Positions 13,769 to 23,869 of a stretch of DNA of 64,000 nucleotides are shown in pieces. The notes beneath the pieces were generated by a model. That model worked only from the letters and a program-made list of their open reading frames with translations, searched no databases and had not been told where the DNA came from. The translations under genes were made by a program, and so were the position numbers. Origin of the DNA: Aphis gossypii (Eukaryota; Arthropoda; Insecta; Hemiptera; Aphididae); assembly GCF_020184175.1 (NCBI RefSeq), contig NC_065530.1:71215260-71279259 (forward strand), written 5' to 3'. Each line of letters opens with the position of its first letter. Positions within the stretch are counted from its first letter, which is position 1.

Positions 13769-13876
13769 ATTGAATTATTTTCGCAGAAAATAGGTATAGA
13801 AAAAGCACTAAAAAGCTAGTAAACAGTGCGCGAATACGTTAGAACGAGCAAACACCTTCGGTACCTAAGCTTAATT

Positions 13877-15203
13877 TTACAATCCGTTCTGAACGGTTTC
13901 GCGGTGCGATCGTAGTGTCGTGTCGTCGTAAGGCACGACGGGATCGAGCGTGTAGTAAACGTTGTTGACGGTCGGCGGCGAAGGGATGGAGAAAACTGAC
14001 TGCATCCCGTCCACGGGGTTACTACCACCGGTGCTGGGCGCTGGGGAAGGATAGTTGTGGCCGGCATGGAACGACTGAGCGGCGGCGGCAGGATGTGGGG
14101 GCGGGACGGCAATCGAATTTATTCCGTTGAAGTCTGCTACGTTTTCCTGTACTTGATAACCACCCGCTCCGTGATGGTGACCGTAAACCGGGTTACTGAA
14201 TTGCAGGTGATCGTGCAGCAACTTTGGAAATCCATACTCGCCGAGTTCACGATGAGCGGCGTCCGGGCCGGCCGCGCTGTGGCCTGGTTGATCGCGCGCA
14301 CCGTCGGTTCCGGTGCCACCAAACTCGGAGACGTCCCCGGGCCAGTGCGATCCCGGCAGGACGGTCGGTCGGCCTCGTTGGTTTTGCAGTCCGCCTCGGA
14401 AACCCGCGTCGGACGCGTCTTGCGCTCGCCACGGACTTCCGAAGTTTCCGCGCCCAGAACCGCCAAAGTGCTCGAGCCTGTGGCCGCCAAAGTGGTCGAC
14501 GTTTTGACGGCCCGAATGACCGTCGAAATTCCCGTGTTTGTGGTCGCCGAAATTCCCGTGCTTGTGATCGCCAAAGTGCGCGTGCTGATGGTCCGCAAAG
14601 TGCCAGTGGTCTCCGAGGTGCGCCGGCTTGAGGTGACCGAAGCGCACGCCACCGTGCTCGTGGTCGCCGGCCACGCGCAACACGCCGCCAAAGTGGCCGT
14701 GCACCGCTTCGACGGGGTGGCCGCGCTTGTGATCACCGTTGGCGTGCTTAACGCTCTCGCCGCCGGTCTGCTTACCGTGCCACACGTGGTAACGCGGTCC
14801 GTGGTCGACGACGGCGGCGTTTCCGTAGTTGTGCTTGTGCCGACCGCCTTCGACGCGAGTACCGTGTGCACTTGACCATTTCGCGGAGGAGGGATCGCCC
14901 TCGCGCAAACGGCCGTGCGGACGGTGGTCTCCGTCAAGACCACGACCGCGATGTTCGGCGGCTGCTGGCCCTTGACGACCGCGGTCGTGGTATCTGAAAG
15001 TCGTCGCTACCGTTTGGTTCTCGTCACCGCGCGTACCGCGAGGAGCGCCGGCCGTCGCGGACTCCTCGCGGTAACCGACTTGACCCGAGGACGGCGTAGT
15101 GACCGGTTCCGCGAGAACGGGCTTTTCGATGATCTTGTAAATCATTTTCGTATGGTGCATTTTTTTTATGTGCACCGGCACCGTTATTATCACCCGTTCG
15201 TTT
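13877..15203 (-). CDS. Histidine/glycine-rich protein, probably secreted (main exon; 5' exon not found)
   Basis: Not recognised as a named gene. One long exon runs from an acceptor (CTTTCAG) at 15204 to TAA at 13879-13877 and encodes 441 residues plus one split codon. It opens with ERVIITVPVHIKK then MHHTKMIYKIIEKP, a basic/aliphatic stretch like the start of some insect His-rich secreted or cuticle-like proteins. A Gly/Arg/His-rich middle follows, with short repeats of the type HFGDHKHGNF around 14520-14615, then a Pro/Tyr-rich tail (NNVYYTLDPVVPYDD). No cysteine is apparent. The frame continues upstream of any ATG as far as the acceptor, and the phase requires two bases from an earlier exon, presumably carrying a signal peptide. 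I searched back to about 17.2 kb without finding it. A start at an internal Met (near 15168) is possible but would discard the N-terminal motif. The exon is GC-rich like the neighbouring His-rich gene, lies on the same strand and may be related in role. Confidence 0.75.
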
Positions 15204-15549
15204 CTGAAAGTTCAATGATATATATATATTATAAGCCACTATTAAGTTTCATTATGATTGGTCGATTTTAATGTGTATACCTATAATATTTTAATATGCA
15301 ATAAATGGCGACTTTTTATATGTTTAAAAAACGATAGCATCATCATAATCGAATGAATGACCTACGTCATAACGTAAATATTGTTAATTGCAGGGCGGTA
15401 CTAATATATTATTCTTAATATTCCGGTTTTGGTTATTCGACGTTTTGCTAGGTATTAGCTACGTTTGATATCCACTGAGGTTTAGTTTCAAAGGAAATTG
15501 AATTATTAGTTTAAGTGGATTTATGTTATATTGTCTGTTTAAGTGTTCT

Positions 15550-15893
15550 TGAAAAAAAAACGATTACAAAAAAGGGAGCATTACTTTCTATATTAAAAAT
15601 GTCTACTTAAATATGCAGTTTTTTAAGAACTCGAGCAGATTAATAGACCTTTTAAATAAAAGATACATTATTAAATAATTGTTTGGAACTTAACGATTTT
15701 AATCCAATTTCCCTAGCTATAACTTCCAAACCCATATTAATTTTATACAGCTTAAAGACATGAGAGAGAAATTTCAAAGAAATTTCAATAAACAACGCTG
15801 ATTTTTTTTAATTTTGTGCACTAAACTTTTTTGCTTAGGATTCCAAATAACAAATGAATATTCTAAAATCGATCCAACAAGAGAGCAATACAA
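15550..15893 (-). mobile_element. Decayed non-LTR retrotransposon (LINE) fragment
   Basis: Minus-strand translation gives LYCSLVGSILEYSFVIWNP then KIKKNQRCLLKFL. This is the conserved stretch just after the reverse-transcriptase domain of Jockey-like and related LINEs, which typically reads LYxSLVRSxLEYxSxxWxP...KIExxQRRFLRF. Further down, with stops and a frame change, comes a segment like IGLKSLSSKQLFNNVSFI, matching the family's next conserved block. Several in-frame stops show it is dead. It probably belongs to the intergenic region upstream of the His/Gly-rich gene, or to its first intron. Confidence 0.6.
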
Positions 15894-16067
15894 AACTTTA
15901 GTATTAAAAAAAAATATTTATCTATGTTTTATAGGTAATGTGTTTATTATTATAATATAATTATTTATTTATATTAAATGTATTTTAGTAAATTTATTGT
16001 ATAAGACACCTACCCATAAACGGTTTTGAATTCCACCATACAATCGATGATCAATATCCACCATATC

Positions 16068-16388
16068 AAAAAAAACATCTACAAATAAACAAAATAATAC
16101 AATCAAAGCACAGCACAGCAACGTAAATGAAAGACAAAGTTTACTTGGTATTTTATTTTTTAAATTGGACAGATAGTCCTTGTATTGCAGTAATTGCACC
16201 AACTACATTTAATAGCATCACTACCTTCTTATGACTGAAACAGTGAAACGTTTATGGTGAATATGGTGGGTGTGCACATCAATATTATAAATAGCTGTTA
16301 ACGTGGTAGTGACCAGCCAATATGAGTTTTCTATAGATTTTTCCCAGCTATCCGGAAATGTGAAATTTCTCTTTCTAGTGGGCTTTAA
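16068..16388 (-). pseudogene. Frameshifted ionotropic-receptor-like fragment (pore and membrane segments)
   Basis: Reading the minus strand across two frameshifts gives a membrane segment after PDSWEKSIENSYWLV, then VVMLLNVVGAITAIQGLSVQ, then IPSKLCLSFTLLCCALIVLF. The order and spacing resemble the first membrane helix, pore loop (usually LLNxxGAxxQQG) and second membrane helix of insect chemosensory ionotropic receptors, perhaps of the IR75 type. One frame ends in TAG before the pore part, and a run of A's causes a second shift. Sequence past the second helix no longer matches. No ligand-binding half is visible. This rests on pattern recall, not on a search. Confidence 0.42.
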
Positions 16389-16659
16389 AACAACAATAAG
16401 TCACAATTTACGGCTATTCGATTGTTTTATTGTTTTGTTTAATATTATATTATATTTTTGGACCGACTCATCTGTAATTCGCAAGCTGTGACGAAATCGG
16501 AATATCTCATAGAATTGTTCTCAACAAATTAACCGCTTTTTTATTTTATTTTTTTTTTACGATACAATATATTCTCTGAAAGTGAGGAATAAAAACGTTT
16601 CAAGTAAAATAATATAATTCTAATGGTACTAACGAAATCGGATATCGTCATTTGTTTGG

Positions 16660-17170
16660 TTATTAGTTGTGTTCGAACATGGCGTTCGGCTTATACTCTG
16701 TTGCACGCAGTATATAATAATTATTAACGTCTTCTTAAATTTATACTCAAAATCGAATTATTATTATTGTTATTGAATTTATGTGGGTGTGTGGTGATGA
16801 AGGACAGTGAGGAACAGATTCAAAACCACACATCGTTGCTGCTACACGAACTGCTCGTACGTTTGAAGATATTGTTTGGGAAATTTTTGACGAGACGTAT
16901 CCATCGGGATTATTGGTTTTGCAATATTGTGTCGGCGGTTACAGCATCAAATTGGCCATTTTTTTTTTATTGTTATTATTATTTTTTTTTATCTTTAAAC
17001 AATAACAGTCGGACAGGGTTTAACGTCAAAATTGTATCGGAGGTATGTAACAGCGACAACAATCTCGGCTGTGGCGGCAGTTACGTTCAACGGACCATAC
17101 CCCATCTAGAGGCCGTTGCGCAATCATCGTCGTCGGGACCAGATTGACGCCTCACGGGTGAAAGTAAAGG
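16660..17170 (+). other. GC-richer block with a possible non-coding exon end
   Basis: The composition rises relative to its surroundings. A 126-codon open frame runs through it at 16767-17147 but contains low-complexity Phe/Tyr runs and matches nothing I recognise. A splice-donor-like AAAG/GTAATT lies at 17169-17170 onward. It may be a promoter or 5' UTR exon of a plus-strand gene; I cannot connect it to one. Confidence 0.25.
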
Positions 17171-20100
17171 TAATTTGCTTCTCCGTTTTTCTTTTTGGAT
17201 TTTCCGGTATTCATGTCAAGGTTAGTAGCTGGACATTGTAAATATATATATATATTATAATAAAATACACGTAAACAATATAATATAATATATTAAATAA
17301 ATAATGTTGTAGTGGACACCAAAACGGAAAGACAGACGTGTCAGACGAAACACTTTTATTATTGTTGCAAAACGTGATGCGATAATGTAAGTATGTCTTA
17401 TTAGTTATTTTCAGTATAGAAATAAAAATATAAAAGAAAAAATCACGACGTCCTCGACGTCTTTATATAGGTAATATTATATAATATATTATATATAGTT
17501 AATTTTAAAAACATATGTTTAGTAAAGTTAATAGGTATGTTGCACTTTAAACCAATATAACGATTTAGTGGTTTTCTTCAAAGTAAATAGGCATAATATT
17601 TAATTTATACGCAAAAAAATTCTCCGATGTTGTATGTAGCATATGTTTTTTAAATTTAAAAATTTCAGTCAACTTTTGATAAAGTTATAATAATAACAGA
17701 TTTACAGTGAAATAATATTTTAAACATTTATTTATTTGAATAATAAAAAAAGTATTAGTTTTTAATTTGTGTTAAGATCCATCTAAATTAGTTGTATTTT
17801 TGATTAATATTGGATGTTTAAAATATAATGCTCCGGTGATATTGTATATGATATAAATTCATATGGAAAATATATATATATTGAAGGTATAATAAATAGT
17901 TTTATTCTATAATTTATTATGAAAAATACATTTATATAGGAAAATGTAAATTAATCACTTAATATAGATTTAGTGTGTGTGATAAAATAATAATAATTAC
18001 GTAAACAAGAGAACTAATTTTTTTTTTTTATAAATACTGTTATTGCATAACAGAAAACTTTTTAAATGAAAATTACAGTATCCCTAAAATTAAGTTGATT
18101 GTATACTTATATGATTTCATACAATTTCTTGAATTATTGTTAAATTATTAATTCAATAATAAGTATTCAAGTAAAACATTTGTATGAAATACATTTTTAA
18201 ATTATGATATTTGTATTTAATGAAATAAACTAAACTAAAAAATTAAAAATTTGTAACATAAATATTGAAAAAAATTAGTACATTTTAGAAAAGTTTTAGT
18301 TATTAATTTAGTCTAAAATTTTATTATAATTAAAATGTCTAATAAATATTATATTTAAAATTTTTCATAATCATCAAAATTTCTTCGTGTATGTAGAATT
18401 TGAAAATTTGCAAAAAAAAAAAAATATCTTTTACTACTATGGTTATAGTAATATAGTCGGAGAATTTCAGATATTTATTGAATAGTATTATGAAATATAT
18501 TCTTCATCAATAAAATCCATGAATACATTTTATTGATTCAAGATTTTATTTACTTATTTAAAATAAGTAAATATATTAATCAAAATATTCTTTTTTTTAA
18601 GCTCAATATCTCAGTATTTTTACATTTTTAGTTACAAGACTACAATTAGTTGTGATTTAAGGAGAAAAGTATAGGCAAATCAATATGATGGTATTTTTCT
18701 ATTTTGGTAATTGTAATAATTACCTATAAATAACTTGATATTAGTGTTTGTAAATCTAATCCCCGCTTGTTGAATGAATCATTCAGATTAATCGGAGTAC
18801 ATGGAAATACACTTCTGTAGACATAGGTAATTATGAACATATTATATTATCATATTACTTTTTTTATGTCAGTTAAAAGTTTAAAATTATATATTGAAGT
18901 CGAACGACGAAACTGTAGAGATGGGTTTGGGTTTGATAGATTAAAATCTGAAAACAGAGTTTATATCATTAACAGTTTACTGTGTTTTAACGTTTGTCTG
19001 AATATAGTTTAAATATTTGTTTTTTAATAGAAGTATCAATAAATGTAAAAATATTTTTATGTGGTTTAATTTTAAATAAATTTAAATTTTTTTTATTTTT
19101 CATGAAAAGTTTTTGAAATATTAAAATAAAACCTTTTTTCAAACTTAGCAAATGATTAAATGACTTAAAATCTGTTTTTAACATTAAAACATCTAATTAA
19201 AAATTGTACGGATTGTGGTTGAAATACTACTTTGTTATTTTGACTTATGAGTTCTTATCTAATATTTGTTTTCATTCAGAGTTGTAAAAATTGCTGAATT
19301 TTATAATCACAAATAAAAACTAAATATAAATGATTAAGTGTTAATTGAGTAATGTAATAATATTACTTTATAGTATTTAGTTATATTATATTATGTTAAA
19401 TGGAATTAACTTCCATCAGACACAGTTTATAGAGTCTATATTATAGGCAACTAAAATTGCATACTTACATATTAAATTAACTATATAGAGAAGTAAATTA
19501 ATTTGAATCTCATTATTATGATCTAAATCTTGTTGACTCAAACAAGGTTGATTGCAAGACTATTAGAGTTAATCTATTACTTGCCAGCACAAATGCATCT
19601 AAAAATTAGTAGTTTATAATAAATAAATTATATATTTTTCTTTTTTTTTTTATTGGTTTAAATGACAGAATATTGAAGCTTATATGTAACTATAAGATGC
19701 ATTATTTATCAATAAGTCTAGATAATAATATAGTAAGTAAAACTTTTTTCATCTATACAAAAAAAAAAAAAATTAATGTATTTAATTAAGAATTGTGTAA
19801 AATATAAGTAAATAAAGAAAACAAAATCATGTGAATTATACATATAATTTAACATCATGTAAATATTATACGTATCACATAAAAATAAATACATATTATT
19901 ATATTTTTATAAATTACGATATTAATCATTTAAAAAAATATGATATACAATACATATAATTTTGAATATAATTTATTATAATATATTGTATTGTATAAAA
20001 ATATAAAAATGTATTATTGTTATTCAATAAACCCATGGAATATTGCATGTTTTCAGGAATCTGATAAATTAAACTGTATATATTATAATCATAAGTCACA

Positions 20101-21100
20101 ATTACTAATACAAGGCTATTTAGATTGAATAAGTATATTAATATTAAAATAAAATATTTGGTAGTTTCATAAAATAAGTATAACTTTGTTATACTTGGTT
20201 TATTTCAATATTTTATGTGTTTGATTTTCAATTTAAAAACAAATCTAGTGAAACGGTTTTAAATGTTCATATAAACTAATATTTTTAAGCTAATGCTACT
20301 TTTTCATATAGTAGTATACATGCAAAACATTTTAAAATCCGTGTAAGTAATAAACACGTTTGTATATTTGTAGACATTTTTAAATATTTTTATACTTATT
20401 AATTATTAAAATATTATTACAGTTTTTATTTATTGATTTTTAAGTGAATATACTTACAAAAACATAACGATTGAGGTGGTTAAGTTTAGAATTGTGTTAA
20501 GTATTTTCCAGTATCCAACTGGAAAATAATAGAAATATTATTGGGGAATTTAAAGTTTTAATTTACTATTCAAAGAAAGTAGAATTTGATAATACGAACA
20601 TCGACCTTCACTTTATACAGTATATAAGTCGAAATCGAAAACAACAGAAAAATATGATGTAACAACTATTAAATTTTCATTTATATCGTTTTGATTATTG
20701 CATTACTGAATTATGTTATAACCACTCGTGAACATGTTATTCAATATTACGTGTACCTATATGAAATAATAATATAAGTTGTTAATACATATTTTTGATA
20801 TATCTATACATTTTCTTTAAGTAAACGTGCTATTTCGTGAATTATTTTATGTGTGTATTTTTAATGCATTGGTTTTTAATGATTGGCAACATGTATAATG
20901 GTAAACGGGTTTTTTTTAATTTTCACATTAGGTATTAAACATTAATTCAATTTATTAATCATCCATCATCTACCTTAAAACAATTTAAATTATACAAACT
21001 CGAAATGCTAAAAATCACGATGTCAGCCATTATCTATGAACGCCTCACCGTGCTGGTACAATGCAATTGCAGATTGGTGAACGATAAAACGCTAGGTTGC
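17171..21100. other. AT-rich stretch without recognisable genes
   Basis: Open frames here are short and Lys/Asn/Phe/Ile-rich, as expected from AT-rich non-coding DNA. I see no RNA gene or complete mobile element. Confidence 0.6.
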
Positions 21101-21114
21101 TACCACGGTCGACA

Positions 21115-21190
21115 CATAAAAGGCCGGTACGGGTGACCAAAGCGAACTCTACAGTGATTAAACGACAGATAGGTTAAGACGCTGAGTAAG
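21115..21190 (+). promoter_or_regulatory. Candidate core promoter and first non-coding exon of the DUF1091-like gene
   Basis: A TATA-like CATAAAAGG starts at 21115. An initiator-like CTACAGTG lies about 35 bases downstream, near 21149-21156. A short leader then ends at a strong donor, GTAAGT, at 21186. A 5' UTR exon of about 35 bases spliced to the coding exon starting at 23870 is plausible; a good acceptor (TGTTTCAG) lies near 23780-23790. The link to the downstream gene is inferred from strand and order. Confidence 0.35.
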
Positions 21191-21272
21191 TAGCTTAAGA
21201 CGTTATAAGAATATGAGCCCTTAATATTGTGTCATTCCAAAATGAGAGGATGTCAAAATTTGGAATATTGTT

Positions 21273-21308
21273 ACTGACTGACTGATTCATTCACTCACTC
21301 ACTCATCA
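21273..21308. repeat. ACTG/ACTC tetranucleotide repeat with adjoining repeat-like sequence
   Basis: Short tandem runs of ACTG then ACTC are followed by AGAAACTTCTCGTAAAGG and GTGAAACTTGGCAC. Tetranucleotide runs next to a GAAACTTGGCA-type segment recur in dispersed repeats of many insects, so this is probably the edge of an old mobile element. I cannot name the family. Confidence 0.5.
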
Positions 21309-21860
21309 TCAAAATTATAAGAAACTTCTCGTAAAGGTAGAAACGTGAAACTTGGCACAAAGGTAGGTTTTACAGTGTAACTAAAGGAAAAATTCTAAAA
21401 ATTTAAATTTTTTCAAAATTAATATTGCTTTAGAGAGTTTTTTTCTAAACGTGTGAAGTGGCACTCGGCGAGCATAAATGTTTTCTTTCAAGTAGTGTTA
21501 CAATATCAATATGGTATGTACCTAATAAGAAATTGTTTGTTGTTGATTTATATATATATATATATATTAATAAATCATTATAATGTTAAATTTAATTTAT
21601 TCAAATAAAAAATATAATATAATTATTTAAGTACATGATATGTTAATAATATTCGTCGATTTACGGACGAAAATTTTACGTAATAAGAAAAAATTGATGA
21701 AAAATTGTATACTTTTATGAATTGAATGGAATTATTATATCTGCATTATCATTATTTTGTATAATACAAAGAAGGAGTTACCGAAATAGCCACGACCGTA
21801 TCGTAATCCCCCCCCCCAAAAAAAAAACACTTCGTTCACGATGCTGAAGCCCGCAAAAAT

Positions 21861-22440
21861 AAATGATATTTCCAGCAAAAACCAAACGGTGAAAAAAGGC
21901 CAAGTTCTAAACTGCTCCCTCCCAAAAATGTTGGCCTATCTAAGTTGTGAAATCTACGTTGTGGCCAAGTTTGCTATTTTTTAATTCATAACCTTGCTGC
22001 ACTCCTACATTAAAAAGCAACACTCCTCTTTTATTTGTATTGTTCAACACTTGGCCAGTTTATGAATGAAGGATAAAACATCATTATCGAATATACTCAC
22101 TTAAGACTTACGTGGGTGATGGGGAGAAGAGAACTCAGAAAAAAGAAAAAGGTTTAGAATTTTTCTCTCTCTCAAAAAAAACAGCAAATTTAGTAGTGGT
22201 ATCTACATTGCGGCCAAGTCTAGTTTATGTCTCATTCAGAAACTAGCTAAGTGTAAACAATATAAATAAAAGAGGAGTGTTGCTCTTTTATGTAGGAGTG
22301 CAGTGAGGTTATGAATTAAAAAATAGCATACTTGGCCACAATGTAGATTTCACTACTTTGATAGACCAACATTTTTGGGAGGAAGCAGTTTAGAACTTGG
22401 CCTTTTTTCACCGTTAGGTTTTTGTTGGAGATTACATTTA
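21861..22440. mobile_element. Non-autonomous transposon with about 220-bp terminal inverted repeats
   Basis: The left arm (about 21861-22082) and the reverse complement of the right arm (about 22222-22440) align almost end to end. Shared blocks include GGTGAAAAAAGGCCAAGTTC, CTCCCAAAAATGTTGG, GCTATTTTTTAATTCATAAC and CAACACTCCTCTTTTATTT. The arms differ by scattered substitutions, mostly transitions, as expected for an old insertion. About 140 bases separate them with no open frame. Within that spacer, 22188-22217 repeats part of the left arm in direct orientation (ATCTACATTGCGGCCAAG), so the element has an internal duplication. The outer borders are soft because the similarity fades, and I could not define a target-site duplication. 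It encodes no transposase, so it would depend on another element. Confidence 0.88.
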
Positions 22441-23869
22441 CATAAAAGAAGATAATTGTTTGATATACGTCTAACACAGTAATACTTAATACAAATGTGA
22501 AAAAAGGTCACTCTTCTAATTTAGCTCTCTAGTAGCACTGGTCACTGACTCCAAACAAAACGAGAAGAGAGGAGGAATTAGCCCTTAGAGAAATTATTTA
22601 GTTGCATGTCTCTTTGCATCGTTGACTTCTAGACAGACCCACAAGTGGTTTGGAATTTTTTTACGCATTTAAACACTATTTGTTTGTTATCGTGGCGACC
22701 GGTGGAGAACGCACGAGATATTTGTTGAATGTATAATAATATGAATATTATTATTGTCTTTGGTAAAAACAATTTAATTACATAGTAATTTTTAATTTAA
22801 CTTAAAAGCATTTGGTAAATTATTATTTCCAGACATGAAACAAAAATAAAATATAAAAATACACACATCATTATAAAACCAATACATTCATCATTCCATT
22901 CAGAATCTAAAACTTAAACTAGTAAATACTATTATTAATCTTAATTGATTTTAGTCATGGTACTTAAATCATAAACATAATATGCATTATCGCCTTATTG
23001 GATGCAAAATGTATTTTACATACGTAATTTAAATACTTAAAGTAAAAGTAAATAATTTTTGTATTTATACTATATACAATAATACAAGTATAAGATACAT
23101 AATAAATGCACTTTATGGCTAAAAATATAAATACATTATAAAATATTAAATAGTATATGCTTTAAATAATAATAAATAAATAAATAAATAGTAATACGCA
23201 AGTATTATGTATGTAGCTGTGTAAAGAATTCAAATAAGGACACGTCCTACATAAGTTTTAAGACATAATTTTAGCTCAGGTTCATACTCGTATATGTGTT
23301 ATTGACGAAATGGCACTAACTGACTAACTCTTATCACTTTTTACCATGTTTATATCGACACTTTGTGATCCTTTAAATAATATAATCAGTGGTCTATGAT
23401 CTAATAAAACTATACATAAATGTATACAGATTTTGCTTTAATACGTATTATTATTTATTTGACATTGCTGATATTTGCTATTGTCAACATTGTTGTACAA
23501 TTAATTCATTGTTCATTAATGAATATGAAAAGTTTCATTTTATTTTAATATAAAAATCCTATATTTGTATTTAAATCAAAAGAATTTTAAATAATTGATA
23601 TGATCAAGTATTTTATGAACAATACCTACTGAAAATAATTTTATAAATACAATATCTAACTTTGCGATGTTTATCATTGAGATGCATTCAGAATGTTTAG
23701 ATCAAAAACAACGATAAAAATAATAAAATTACCTAGGAATGGTGTATAAATATAATATAGCTAAAATGATTTAAATTACATGTTTCAGTTTTACTGTTAC
23801 AATTGTAATGAGAATTTTCCTAAATATTTTTAATTTAATTTACAAGCCAAGTTTATTTAATTCAAGAAA

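Noticed and set aside
14057..14875. Several overlapping open frames on both strands within the second His-rich exon
   Set aside because: High GC suppresses stop codons in all frames. Only the minus-strand frame continues to a proper acceptor and gives coherent His/Gly repeats and a Pro/Tyr tail.
21006..21137. 44-codon ATG frame just upstream of the candidate promoter
   Set aside because: It overlaps the TATA-like box and ends before the initiator, and its composition reflects a GC-richer patch. No family resemblance.
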